A stretch of 64,000 nt of DNA from NCBI GenBank assembly GCA_947053655.1, contig CAMRTO010000005.1, positions 1 to 64,000 of the forward strand, in the 5' to 3' direction. Under the pieces are notes generated by a model, which was given only the letters and a program-made list of their open reading frames with translations, searched no databases and was not told where the DNA came from. Positions 26,821-34,591 of the stretch are shown here, one piece after another (the stretch's first letter is position 1; each line of letters begins with the position of its first letter). This DNA comes from an uncultured Clostridia bacterium (GTDB lineage: Bacteria > Bacillota > Clostridia > Christensenellales > Borkfalkiaceae). The position numbers and the translations under genes are program-made.

Positions 26821-28351
26821 AAAACTTTTCGTGTCCGCCACTTCGGCTTGTTTCGAATTAAAGAATAAAAATCCGTACTATTCTCCGGAAAAGTACAACA
26901 TAGTTTTAAACGGAGTTAAACAGAGCGACGTGCGCGATGCAAACGTATTCTCTCTGTTCGGACTCAGTCCCGATACGGAATACACGGTGGAAACCACGCT
27001 CGGCGGTAAAATAGTTTTCACTACGCTTTCCGAAACCGCGGTCGTAGACGCGAAGGCTCTCGGCGCGAAGGGCGACGGTAAATCAGACGATACCTATTAC
27101 GTCCAAATGGCGATAGACAGTTGCCCCGAGGGCGGCAGGGTACTGCTGACAAAGGGCGTTTATTCGGTCAGACCGCTCGTTTTGAAAAGCGGCATAACGG
27201 TAGAGCTTGAAAAAGACGCCGTGCTTTCGGGCGATATTAATGAAGAAAATTATCCGTACGTTCCCGCGCGCAAGCTGCGCGGCGGCAAGGAAGAAATTAT
27301 TGCCAGTTGGGAGGGCGAGCCGTTTGACTGTCACCAATCCTTTATTTCGGCTTACGGACAGAAAAATATCCGTATAATAGGGGAAGGCGTCATAGACGGA
27401 AATGCTCAAAATTCCACCTGGTGGGCGACGCCTAAGGGCAGAAAAGTCGCGCGTCCGCGTCTTGTATTTTTAAACAAGTGCGCAAACGTGGTTTTCCACG
27501 GCGTGACCTGCCGCAATTCCGCAAGCTGGAACCTGCATCCTTTCTTTTCGCGTAATCTTAAATTTTACGATTTGAAAATCAAAAATCCTTACACCGCGCC
27601 CAATACCGACGGACTCGACCCCGAAAGTTGCGATAAAGTAGACATTGTCGGCTGTACTTTCAGCGTCGGCGACGACTGCTGCGCAATAAAAAGCGGCAAA
27701 AAGTACATGGGCATGACTTATAAAACTCCCGCCAACCGCCACACTCTGCGCAACAATCTTTTCTGCGACGGACACGGCGCGATAGTCCTCGGCAGCGAAA
27801 TGAGCGGCGGCGTTACAAACCTTAAAGTAAGCCAGTGCGTGTTCAGACACACCGACAGAGGTCTGCGCATTAAGACCCGCCGCGGCAGGGGCAAGTACGG
27901 TATAATAGACGGCGTATGCTTCGAAAACATAAAGATGGAAAACGTTATTACGCCGCTTGTAATCAACATGTATTATTTCTGCGACCCCGACGGTCATACG
28001 GAATACGTACGTTCGCGCGATAAGAGCATTAAGCCCGACGACGGCACGCCTTATCTCGGTAAATTCCTTTTCAAGGATATAGACTGCGTCGACTGCGAGT
28101 GTATGGCGGCGTATTTCGACGGACTTGTTGAAAAGCCCGTCAAAGAAATAGTCCTTGAAAACGTAAGTTTTTCCTATAAAAACGACGCAAAACCTTTCCT
28201 TCCCGCCATGCTTGAAAACGTGCGCGAATACTGCAAAGAGGGGCTGTACGTCGACAACGTTGAAAGCTTAACGCTTAAAAACGTAACGTTTGACGGAGTA
28301 GTCGGCGAAAAAATAATTGCCAAAAACGTAAAAAACATTATAGGGGAATAG
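26813..28351 (+). CDS. Polygalacturonase, family GH28, GTG start, no signal peptide
   Basis: This 512-residue protein has a small fibronectin III-like N-terminal part (about 1-80), as in exo-polygalacturonases, and a right-handed beta-helix. The catalytic signatures are 'NTDGLD' (near 263), 'GDDCCAIKSG' (near 286), 'GHGAIVLGSE' (near 320) and 'RIKT' (near 351). GTG at 26813 is the start: AGGAGG lies upstream and the frame overlaps the end of the previous gene. No export signal is present, so it should hydrolyse imported oligogalacturonides in the cytoplasm, releasing galacturonate for UxaC. Confidence 0.92.
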   Translation: MFKKLFVSATSACFELKNKNPYYSPEKYNIVLNGVKQSDVRDANVFSLFGLSPDTEYTVETTLGGKIVFTTLSETAVVDAKALGAKGDGKSDDTYYVQMAIDSCPEGGRVLLTKGVYSVRPLVLKSGITVELEKDAVLSGDINEENYPYVPARKLRGGKEEIIASWEGEPFDCHQSFISAYGQKNIRIIGEGVIDGNAQNSTWWATPKGRKVARPRLVFLNKCANVVFHGVTCRNSASWNLHPFFSRNLKFYDLKIKNPYTAPNTDGLDPESCDKVDIVGCTFSVGDDCCAIKSGKKYMGMTYKTPANRHTLRNNLFCDGHGAIVLGSEMSGGVTNLKVSQCVFRHTDRGLRIKTRRGRGKYGIIDGVCFENIKMENVITPLVINMYYFCDPDGHTEYVRSRDKSIKPDDGTPYLGKFLFKDIDCVDCECMAAYFDGLVEKPVKEIVLENVSFSYKNDAKPFLPAMLENVREYCKEGLYVDNVESLTLKNVTFDGVVGEKIIAKNVKNIIGE

Positions 28352-28359
28352 GGGTAAAA

Positions 28360-29499
28360 ATGGATTATTCCGTAATAGACGAATATATTAACCGCCTTAT
28401 CGAAGACACCACGCCCGCCGCACCCGTGTGGAATATAGAAAATATCAAACACGGCAAGCCCGCCGCGTGGAACTATATAGACGGTTGCATGATGACCTCG
28501 CTCTACTCTATTTACAAACAGACGGGCGAGAAAAGATATCTTGAATTTATCGATAATTTCGTGGATTATTACGTGTTCGAAGACGGTAGTATACGCGGGT
28601 ACGAGCTTGAAACCTACAATGTCGACAACATTAACGAGGGCAGGGTACTTTTCGATTTATACCGCGAGACGGGCAAAGAAAAGTACAAAAAAGCGATAGA
28701 GCTTTTGTATTCCCAGCTTGAAAAACAGCCGAGAACCGCCGCGGGCAATTTTTGGCATAAAAAAATTTATCCCGACCAGGTTTGGCTTGACGGGCTTTAT
28801 ATGGCGCAGGTTTTCTATACCAGATATGAAACCGAGTTCAACGGCGGCAAAAATTACGGCGATATAGTTAAGCAATTCAAAAACGTTTACGACAATATGT
28901 ACGACAAAAGTAAACGTCTGTATTATCATGGTTGGGATTATTCCAAAAAAGCTTTTTGGGCGGATAAGGATACGGGGCTTTCCAAAAGCTTTTGGTTGCG
29001 CTCGGTCGGCTGGTATACTGTGGGGCTTGCAGACGCAATCGGCTATTTTCCGGACGGCGCGCAAAATTACAAAAACGAGCTTATAGAAATCTTTAAAAAT
29101 ACCGTAGAAGGGCTTGAAAAATATATCGAGCCGAATGAAAAAATGTTCTGGCAGGTAGTCGACCGCGGCGGAAGCGAAGGCAACTATTTGGAGACTTCGG
29201 GAAGCGCCATGATAGCCTACGCCATGATGAAGGGTGCGCGGCTGGGCATTGTAGATAAAAAGTTCGCAAAGACGGGCAAAGAGGTGTTTGACGGAATTTG
29301 CCGCAAATATCTGACGCAGACCGACGGCAAATTAAACCTCGGCGGAATATGTCTTATGGCGGGACTGGGACCCGAAACCAACCGCAAGCGCGACGGCTCT
29401 TACGAATATTATATTTCCGAACCCGTAGTTGAAAACGACGCGAAGGGTACGGGACCTTTCGTAATGGCTTATACCGAAGTTAAGCAACTTGAAAAATAA
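28360..29499 (+). CDS. Unsaturated rhamnogalacturonyl/glucuronyl hydrolase, family GH105
   Basis: This 379-residue (alpha/alpha)6-barrel protein is of the YteR/YesR type. The catalytic Asp lies in 'PDQVWLDGLYMAQ' (near 144). 'FWLRSVGWYTVGLADAI' and 'YLETSGSAMIAYAM' are further conserved family blocks. The enzyme adds water to the unsaturated end sugar left by a lyase and releases the 5-keto sugar that feeds KduI. It is cytoplasmic (no signal peptide). It begins eight bases after the GH28 gene and ends the operon at a terminator. Confidence 0.9.
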   Translation: MDYSVIDEYINRLIEDTTPAAPVWNIENIKHGKPAAWNYIDGCMMTSLYSIYKQTGEKRYLEFIDNFVDYYVFEDGSIRGYELETYNVDNINEGRVLFDLYRETGKEKYKKAIELLYSQLEKQPRTAAGNFWHKKIYPDQVWLDGLYMAQVFYTRYETEFNGGKNYGDIVKQFKNVYDNMYDKSKRLYYHGWDYSKKAFWADKDTGLSKSFWLRSVGWYTVGLADAIGYFPDGAQNYKNELIEIFKNTVEGLEKYIEPNEKMFWQVVDRGGSEGNYLETSGSAMIAYAMMKGARLGIVDKKFAKTGKEVFDGICRKYLTQTDGKLNLGGICLMAGLGPETNRKRDGSYEYYISEPVVENDAKGTGPFVMAYTEVKQLEK

Positions 29500-29501
29500 T
29501 C

Positions 29502-29529
29502 AAAGGGCGGAGATTTTTCTCCGCCCTTT
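29502..29529. terminator. Bidirectional terminator between the transport operon and the AraC gene
   Basis: An 11-pair stem (AAAGGGCGGAG/CTCCGCCCTTT) with a T-rich loop. The convergent genes on both sides stop within a few bases of it. Confidence 0.8.
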
Positions 29530-29533
29530 CAAT

Positions 29534-30208
29534 TCAGTTTTTATAACCGCTCGGCGACACGCCGTAATATTTTTTGAACACCCGCGAAAAGTAGAGTGGC
29601 TCCGAAAAGCCGCACACCTCCGCTATTTGCGAAACGGTATATTCGGAATATTTATTGGCGGCGCCGCCCGTCAACAGATTTGCGGCAAGCTCCATGCGCT
29701 GTTTTAGCAGGTATTCGCGCGGGGTCGCGCCCGTTTCCTTTTTGAAAAGCTTGCGTATATAATCGTAATTAAGCGGAAGTTTTTTTATTTCCGTTTCCAG
29801 ACAAAAGCCCTTGTCGGAAACGTTTTTCTCTATCATTTCAACCACAATGCCAACCGTGGGGGAAAAGCTTTTGTCTCCGTCCGTGCTTATCGCCGCGTAA
29901 GCGGTTAAAAGATTGCCCAAAGCCGACAAAACCGTCGCTTTTTTGCCGCAGTTGCCGTTAAAAAAATTCACCGCCTGTCGCGCCGCATGCCTTATGCCTC
30001 CGTTTTCGACGTCGGGCACAGAGACGGTTTGCTTTAAATTGATTAGCGGCTGTTCTATACAGATATGAATTCCATCTGTGCTTCCGCCGTACGAACACGC
30101 GGGTGGTACGATAATTATTTCTCCTTCGTCGGGAACTATTATTTCAAGGCGCCTGTTTTTCCGCATATCCTGCGGCACAACGCCCCCTGCGAAAACAATA
30201 TTGTTCAT
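29534..30208 (-). CDS. AraC-family transcription regulator, likely of the pectin locus
   Basis: This 224-residue protein has a C-terminal double helix-turn-helix (about 120-224), with 'YDYIRKLFKKETGATPREYL' and 'VSQIAEVCGFSEPLYFSRVFKKYYGVSPSGY' as the two DNA-binding units. The N-terminal part is short (about 110 residues) and presumably senses a sugar; a full cupin is not obvious. Position at the end of the locus, convergent to the transport operon, makes it the likely local activator. The ATG lies six bases after a perfect -10 box, so its mRNA should be leaderless. Confidence 0.88.
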   Translation of the reverse strand: MNNIVFAGGVVPQDMRKNRRLEIIVPDEGEIIIVPPACSYGGSTDGIHICIEQPLINLKQTVSVPDVENGGIRHAARQAVNFFNGNCGKKATVLSALGNLLTAYAAISTDGDKSFSPTVGIVVEMIEKNVSDKGFCLETEIKKLPLNYDYIRKLFKKETGATPREYLLKQRMELAANLLTGGAANKYSEYTVSQIAEVCGFSEPLYFSRVFKKYYGVSPSGYKN

Positions 30209-30214
30209 AACCGC

Positions 30215-30243
30215 ATTATACTATAATAAATCCGTTTTGTCCA
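30215..30243 (-). promoter_or_regulatory. Promoter of the AraC gene giving a leaderless mRNA
   Basis: On the minus strand: TGGACA (30243-30238), 17 bases, TATAAT (30220-30215), then six bases and ATG. The expected transcription start coincides with the start codon, and there is no ribosome site. Confidence 0.7.
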
Positions 30244-30259
30244 TACTGCACACGTTTTA

Positions 30260-30742
30260 TTATTTGCATTTGTTGTTTAAATTTGTTTTTTCAAAAACAA
30301 AGCAGTCCGTATCTTCGTTAAACGAGGCACTTCCGACGTATCCGCACGCGCGGAAAAACCCCTCCGACCCTGCGCACGGCAGACAATAAGCTTTCTGCAC
30401 GCCGCGCTCTTTCAATTTCATTTCAGCGGTGTAAAGTAAAAATCTGCCCAGACCTTGACGGCGGAGGGAGGGGACAACGTAAATTTCGCGCACGTCGCCC
30501 CAGCCTTCTTTAAAATTCCAGTCGTTGTCGATATCGTCCGTCTGATAAATTATAAAACCCGCGGTCTGCCCGCCGTCGTAAAGCATGTCGACGGAAATAA
30601 GCCCCGCAAGCAAATCGGGAATGACGTATTCCTCCGCAATGTGCGCGGCGTCGTCGGCGCAGTCCAGCTCGGAATAATAGTCTGCAAACAGCTTTGCAAA
30701 GCTTTGTTTTTCGTTGTCTTTTAAGGGTGAAACCTTTATCAT
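30260..30742 (-). CDS. GNAT family N-acetyltransferase
   Basis: This 160-residue protein has the acetyl-CoA binding motif 'VVPSLRRQGLGRFLLYTAE' (R-x-x-G-x-G/A, near 95) and ends in 'GFFRACGYVGSASF', the usual last strands. Family members acetylate small molecules or proteins; no substrate can be told. It lies between rpmA (with its own terminator) and the AraC gene on the same strand, with GGAA upstream of ATG. It probably has no link to pectin use. Confidence 0.82.
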   Translation of the reverse strand: MIKVSPLKDNEKQSFAKLFADYYSELDCADDAAHIAEEYVIPDLLAGLISVDMLYDGGQTAGFIIYQTDDIDNDWNFKEGWGDVREIYVVPSLRRQGLGRFLLYTAEMKLKERGVQKAYCLPCAGSEGFFRACGYVGSASFNEDTDCFVFEKTNLNNKCK

Positions 30743-30752
30743 AATATTTTTC

Positions 30753-30788
30753 CAAAAAAACAGGGAGCCGTCTCAGGCCCCCGTGTTA
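30753..30788 (-). terminator. Terminator after rpmA
   Basis: On the minus strand, an imperfect GC-rich stem around GGCCTGAGACGGC ends in CCCTG followed by eight T. Confidence 0.6.
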
Positions 30789-30793
30789 TATTT

Positions 30794-31072
30794 TTATTCA
30801 GCGACGGGATAAACGCAAACCTGCTTTCCGTCTTTGCCCACTCTTTCAAACCTGACCGTGCCGTCCACCAGCGCGAACAGTGTGTCGTCCTTGCCCATGG
30901 CAACGCCCGAACCCGCCTTGAATTTGGAGCCGCGCTGTCTTACGAGAATATTTCCCGCCAGAACGAACTGTCCGTCCGAACGCTTAACCCCCAATCTTTT
31001 CGCTTCGCTGTCTCTGCCGTTGTGGGAAGAACCGGTACCTTTTTTATGGGCGAATAAATTTAAGAAAATCAT
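30794..31072 (-). CDS. rpmA: Ribosomal protein bL27 with cleavable N-terminal extension
   Basis: This 92-residue protein is typical L27 from '[21 protein letters not shown]' (given in two parts: AHKKGTGSS and [11 protein letters not shown]) to the end. It is preceded by 'MIFLNLF', which matches the Firmicutes extension ending in LxxFF/A that the cysteine protease Prp removes. The second of two ATGs (31072) is chosen, because AGGAGG is seven bases upstream of it and only one base from the first. It lies 18 bases after rplU. The prp gene that usually sits between the two in Firmicutes is missing here. Confidence 0.95.
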   Translation of the reverse strand: MIFLNLFAHKKGTGSSHNGRDSEAKRLGVKRSDGQFVLAGNILVRQRGSKFKAGSGVAMGKDDTLFALVDGTVRFERVGKDGKQVCVYPVAE

Positions 31073-31090
31073 ATTCATTCCTCCTGAAAA

Positions 31091-31450
31091 TTATTCTGCC
31101 TTAGCTTCCGCTTCGGCTTTCTTTGCCGCCGTCTTTTTTGCGGCGGGCGCGCCTATCGCCGTAATTTTGATTTGCGTGTAAGGCTGTCTGTGCCCCTGCT
31201 TTTTGCGCTCGTTCTTCTTGGCTTTGTACTTGAAGACTATAATCTTCTTTTCCTTGCCCTGAGCGACAACCTCTGCGGACACTTTCACCTTTTCGGTCTC
31301 TGCGCCTACCTGAATGCCCTTTTCGTCCGCCGTCATAACTACGGGGAACTGCACGGTAGCGCCGATTGCGGCGTCAAGCTTTTCAACCTTCACAAGGTCG
31401 CCCACGGAAACCTTATACTGTTTGCTTCCGTTTTCAAAAATTGCGTACAT
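31091..31450 (-). CDS. rplU: Ribosomal protein bL21
   Basis: This 119-residue protein starts 'MYAIFENGSKQYKVSVGD' at 31450, with GAGGTAAATTTC before ATG. The C-terminal conserved block 'KKQGHRQPYTQIKI' is present, followed by an additional Ala/Lys/Glu-rich tail of about 20 residues. It binds 23S rRNA in the large subunit. It is co-transcribed with rpmA from the promoter at 31552-31580 behind a structured leader. Confidence 0.95.
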   Translation of the reverse strand: MYAIFENGSKQYKVSVGDLVKVEKLDAAIGATVQFPVVMTADEKGIQVGAETEKVKVSAEVVAQGKEKKIIVFKYKAKKNERKKQGHRQPYTQIKITAIGAPAAKKTAAKKAEAEAKAE

Positions 31451-31548
31451 GAAATTTACCTCCTCTAACCAGTCTCGCCGGACGTAAAACCCTATCGGGT
31501 CAGGCAGTGCAATGCACATTTAAAAAGCCCGTTCCGAGCGGCTCGAAT
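31451..31548 (-). ncRNA. Structured leader of rplU, resembling the L21 leader
   Basis: The roughly 95-base untranslated region contains small hairpins on the minus strand: GTGCATTGCAC, then CCCGATAGGG, and a conserved-looking segment GTCCGGCGAGAC before the ribosome site. Firmicutes rplU genes often carry the autoregulatory L21 leader. The position and general layout fit, but I could not compare it with the family model. Confidence 0.45.
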
Positions 31549-31551
31549 ATA

Positions 31552-31580
31552 AATTTAACACTTGCCGCCGCTTTTGTCAA
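31552..31580 (-). promoter_or_regulatory. Promoter of rplU-rpmA
   Basis: On the minus strand: perfect TTGACA (31580-31575), 17 bases, TAAATT (31557-31552). Confidence 0.75.
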
Positions 31581-31648
31581 GTAATTTCGGTATTGCGGCA
31601 AGTATATTTTTGCGCGCGCAGGTCAACACTTAATTTAAGGAGTGTATT

Positions 31649-32089
31649 ATGGAGCAGAAAAAAAACGACAGTGAAATTTTAGCGGAAATTTACCGCAACG
31701 CACAGATAGCGCTTACTTCCCTTTCGGACATAATGCCGGAGGTAGAGGACGGCGCCATACGCGAGGAAATAATGCGCGAGCATGAGGAGTACGAAAAAGT
31801 TTGCAGCGAGGCGGCGCATCTCGCCCTGAAGTACAACGTTGAATTAAAGGAGCCCAACCCCGTCAAAAAAGCTATGATGTGGAGCGCGATAAAAATGGGC
31901 GCCGCAAACGACAATTCTTCGCAAAACTTAGCGCAAATGCTTATCCGCGGCACGGTCAACGGCATAACAAGCTTAAAGACGACTATGACCGACGGCGGAA
32001 AAAATATAGATCCGGAAGTAAAAAAATTACTTTCTTCGCTTATCTCTTTGGAAGAAGGTTTTGAAAAAAAGCTTAAAAAGTTTTTATAA
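31649..32089 (+). CDS. Hypothetical helical protein
   Basis: This 146-residue, mostly alpha-helical soluble protein has AAGGAG before ATG. It contains repeated Glu-rich helices ('EEIMREHEEYEKVCSEAAHLALKY') and a conserved-looking 'MMWSAIKMGAANDNSSQNLAQMLIRG' (two segments). The layout suggests a four-helix bundle, possibly of the ferritin-like or DUF2383 kind, but metal ligands are not clear. It is divergent from rplU and followed at once by the repeat cluster. Confidence 0.6.
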   Translation: MEQKKNDSEILAEIYRNAQIALTSLSDIMPEVEDGAIREEIMREHEEYEKVCSEAAHLALKYNVELKEPNPVKKAMMWSAIKMGAANDNSSQNLAQMLIRGTVNGITSLKTTMTDGGKNIDPEVKKLLSSLISLEEGFEKKLKKFL

Positions 32090-32092
32090 AAT

Positions 32093-32352
32093 TTCAGATT
32101 CTTCGGCAAGCCTCAGAATGACAAGGGGGGGCAAGCCTCGGTATGACAAGGGGGGCAAGCCCCGGAACGACGCCTTACGTCATCCTGAACGAAGTGAAGG
32201 ATCTTAAAAATCAGATTCTTCGGCAAGCCTTAGAATGACAAGAGGGGGCAAGCCTCGGTATGACAAGGGGGGCAAGCCTCGGAATGACGCCTTACGTCAT
32301 CCTGAACAATTACCCTATGTCATCCTGAACGAAACGCAGGATCTGAAAAAGC
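32093..32352 (+). repeat. Cluster of dispersed repeat R1
   Basis: Copies of a unit with two halves are arranged in tandem and partly degraded. One half is TCATCCTGAACGAAGTGAAG with GATCT; the other is its near-complement, ATTCTTCGGCAAGCCTCAGA followed by ATGACA. The stretch 32090-32415 holds no gene: only this cluster and the terminator at 32368. The halves can pair, so each unit could form a hairpin. Confidence 0.8.
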
Positions 32353-32367
32353 AAAATTAAAAATGAC

Positions 32368-32403
32368 AACAGGCGGGCGGCGCAATTGCGCCGCCCGCTT
32401 GTT
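32368..32403. terminator. Terminator for the minus-strand membrane protein gene
   Basis: A perfect stem of about 15 pairs (AACAGGCGGGCGGCGC... with AATT loop). On the minus strand it lies just after the gene ending at 32416 and is followed by T-rich sequence. Confidence 0.7.
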
Positions 32404-32415
32404 TATTATAAATGT

Positions 32416-33033
32416 TTATTTGTTTTTCATATAATTTTTGTATGCCTTTTTGTCTGGTACTCCGTTTTGTATAATATAATAGGTTTTGCCGGACTTGCCG
32501 CGCCGTCCCGCGTTTTCCGCCCAACCTACTTCCTTATAGCTTGCGCCGCGCTCGTAAAGGCGGCAAAACGTCGCGCAAAGTCTGTTTTCAATTTCGGTCA
32601 AAACGTTTATTTTGCGCGTAAGCGAAAGCTTGCCGAAAGCGGAAAAGTCAAACGTTATCGGCTCCTTAAAGTTGTTCACTTTAAGGGTGACGGTTGCTTC
32701 TTCCATAGAAATATAAAAGGACAGAGAGTCCCTTTCGGGGTGCATAAGCGCGGCGTTTTCAACGCACGTTTCCAAAACGTACCTTTCGACTTCCCTGTCC
32801 AGCGCGCCGCCGTATTTAATACTGCAAAACGCCGCAACCGCAACGCCCGCCGTGCCCAGTACGGGTGCGGAAATCAAAACGGCAAGCTCCAACGCGCGTA
32901 TTTCCATAGTGCGCGCCAAAGCGAAGCATACCGCAAAATAAACAAGCACAACCGCGCAGAAAACCGTCGCCGCCGTGCCGAAAAGCTCGCCCTTTTTTAA
33001 TTTTTTTATTTTTTCGTAATTTAATTCCGCCAT
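32416..33033 (-). CDS. Hypothetical membrane protein with two helices
   Basis: This 205-residue protein has two adjacent transmembrane segments (about 20-43 and 48-70) and a cytoplasmic domain of about 130 residues. The domain contains 'YISMEEATVTLKVNNFKEPITFDF' in two strands and a basic end ('GRRGKSGKTYYIIQ'). I recognise no family. It is transcribed divergently from the HNH gene. Its -10 box TAAAAT ends six bases before ATG, so its mRNA should be leaderless. Confidence 0.6.
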   Translation of the reverse strand: MAELNYEKIKKLKKGELFGTAATVFCAVVLVYFAVCFALARTMEIRALELAVLISAPVLGTAGVAVAAFCSIKYGGALDREVERYVLETCVENAALMHPERDSLSFYISMEEATVTLKVNNFKEPITFDFSAFGKLSLTRKINVLTEIENRLCATFCRLYERGASYKEVGWAENAGRRGKSGKTYYIIQNGVPDKKAYKNYMKNK

Positions 33034-33039
33034 GCTTCC

Positions 33040-33068
33040 ATTTTAACTCAAAAAAGGCTGTCTGTCAA
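33040..33068 (-). promoter_or_regulatory. Leaderless promoter of the minus-strand membrane protein
   Basis: On the minus strand: TTGACA (33068-33063), 17 bases, TAAAAT (33045-33040), six bases, then ATG. Confidence 0.7.
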
Positions 33069-33076
33069 ATTAAAAC

Positions 33077-33105
33077 TTGAAAATCCGCCGCTTATATGTT
33101 ATAAT
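33077..33105 (+). promoter_or_regulatory. Leaderless promoter of the HNH gene
   Basis: TTGAAA (33077-33082), 17 bases, TATAAT (33100-33105), then ATAAAT and ATG at 33112. There is no ribosome site. It is back to back with the promoter of the minus-strand gene. Confidence 0.75.
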
Positions 33106-33111
33106 ATAAAT

Positions 33112-33546
33112 ATGGAATACAAGCTCAACTTCGAATTGGTTCCCGACAGTTGCTGGCACAGCAATTTAAGGAGTATTTTAACCCCCGCGCAGTGGAACGC
33201 CGTCCGCTTTGCCGCATACAAACGCGCTGACGGAAGTTGCGCAATTTGCGGCGCGGCGACAAACCGTTTAGAGGCGCACGAGCAGTGGAGCTATGACGAA
33301 AATACTTGTACCCAAAAGCTTACGGGCGTAATAGCAATTTGCAAAAGCTGTCACGAGGTTATACATATCGGCAGAACCACCTTAAAGGGCGGGGAGGAAC
33401 GCGCAAGCGCGCATTTTATGCGTGTGAACGGTTGTAATTATGCCGAGTACCGCAAGGCTTTGGGTAAGGCTAACGAGGAGCATCGCCGCCGCAACGCGGT
33501 TGCGGAGTGGAATCTGGATTTAAGCATTTTACCCACGCTCATTTAA
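33112..33546 (+). CDS. HNH endonuclease-like protein
   Basis: This 144-residue protein has a treble-clef zinc site: 'CAICGA' (near 43) and 'CKSCHEVIH' (near 81), with 'LEAHEQWSY' between them supplying the HNH histidine. The fold is that of small HNH nucleases, but such proteins outside mobile elements often have unknown targets. The gene has its own leaderless promoter and borders the repeat clusters. It is followed directly by tandem hairpin repeats. Confidence 0.7.
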   Translation: MEYKLNFELVPDSCWHSNLRSILTPAQWNAVRFAAYKRADGSCAICGAATNRLEAHEQWSYDENTCTQKLTGVIAICKSCHEVIHIGRTTLKGGEERASAHFMRVNGCNYAEYRKALGKANEEHRRRNAVAEWNLDLSILPTLI

Positions 33547-33676
33547 CGGCAAGCCTTCCCCTTGGGGGGAAGGTGTCACGCAAGTAACGGATGAGGGGCA
33601 AGCCTTCCCCTTGGGGGGGAAGGTGTCACGCAAGTGACGGATGAGGGGCAAGCCTTCCCCTTGGGGGAAGCCTATG
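33546..33676 (+). repeat. Tandem hairpin repeat R2, two and a half units
   Basis: Units of about 52 bases each contain the palindromes CCTTCCCCTTGGGGGGAAGG and GTCACGCAAGTGAC followed by GGATGAGGGG. An inverted pair of the same unit forms the 117-base insertion at 58663, so R2 looks like half of a MITE-like element. Confidence 0.8.
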
Positions 33677-33688
33677 CAAGGCATGCAC

Positions 33689-33736
33689 CCACTATATATT
33701 GTGGTTGAAAAAATATGCAAACACAATTTTTTAAAA
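33689..33736. promoter_or_regulatory. Possible orphan tandem NrdR-like operator
   Basis: CCACTATATATTGTGG (33689-33704) fits the NrdR box. A weaker half-site, ACACAATTTTTT (33721 on), is centred 32 bases further, the spacing seen in front of nrdD. No nrd gene is next to it. A promoter-like pair, TTGCAA (33752) and TATAAT (33774) with a 16-base spacer, follows but leads only into repeats. Confidence 0.4.
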
Positions 33737-33835
33737 GTTTTTTAAAATAGCTTGCAATTTTAATATTGTATGATATAATAAAACAACCTTAAAAAGGTCA
33801 GTGTTTACATTGCTTGGCACGTCCTGGAATGACGG

Positions 33836-34258
33836 ATATCAGGTCAACCAGAACAATTACCCTATGTCAATCAGAACAATTACCCTATGTCATCCTGAAC
33901 GAAGTGAAGGATCTGAAATGTTAGATTCTTCGGCAAGCCTCAGAATGACAAGGGGAGGCACGCCTCAGAATGACAAGGGGAGGCACGCCTCAGAATGACA
34001 AGAGGGGGCAAGCCTCAGAATGACACCCTATGTCATCCTGAACGAAGTGAAGGATCTGAAAAGTCAGATTCTTCGGCAAGCCTCAGAATGACGAGGGGGC
34101 AAGCCTCAGAATGACAAGGTTGCACGCCTCAGAATGACACCCTATGTCATCCTGACCAATTACCCTATGTCATCCTGAACGAAGTGAAGGATCTGAAAAG
34201 TCAGATTCTTCGGCACGCCTCAGAATGACAAGGTTGCATGTCGCAGAATGACAAGGAG
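33836..34258 (+). repeat. Second cluster of repeat R1
   Basis: About eight partial or full R1 units (CCTATGTCATCCTGAACGAA and GGCAAGCCTCAGAATGAC halves) in the same orientation. The stretch 33547-34310 has no gene besides R2, the NrdR-like site and this cluster. Short open frames here are read through the repeats. Confidence 0.8.
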
Positions 34259-34310
34259 TGCAAATTTTCGAAGGATAACAAACAGTCTTGAACTTACGAC
34301 AGGAATTTTC

Positions 34311-34589
34311 ATGCATTATTATGTTTACATGATGGCGAGCAATAATAACAGAGTTCTTTACATAGGCGTGACAAATAATATTTCCCGTCGTGTTTACGAG
34401 CATAAGACAGGGGCAATAGAAGGCTTTACAAAAAAATATAACGTTCATAAACTTGTCTATGCCGAAAAGCATGAAAGTATTGACACGGCAATTATGCGAG
34501 AGAAGCAATTAAAAGGTTGGCTTCGTTCAAAGAAAGAAGAATTGATTGCCATAAATAATCCCGACTGGCAAGATTTAATGCCCTTATAA
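34311..34589 (+). CDS. GIY-YIG nuclease family protein
   Basis: This 92-residue protein starts 'MHYYVYMMASNNNRVLYIGVT' (two parts) at ATG 34311, with CAGGAA upstream. The GIY-YIG signature here reads 'YYVYMMAS...LYIGVTNNISRRVYEH', with Arg and His as catalytic candidates, and the helix 'AIMREKQLKGWLRSKKEELI' is typical of the UPF0213/YhbQ group. It stands alone between two R1 clusters. Small GIY-YIG genes of this type are often found as isolated genes among repeats in related genomes. Confidence 0.85.
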   Translation: MHYYVYMMASNNNRVLYIGVTNNISRRVYEHKTGAIEGFTKKYNVHKLVYAEKHESIDTAIMREKQLKGWLRSKKEELIAINNPDWQDLMPL

Positions 34590-34591
34590 TG

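Noticed and set aside
33801..33998. Open frame of 65 codons in the R1 cluster
   Set aside because: It is read through direct repeats and has no ribosome site; its residues simply translate the repeat unit.
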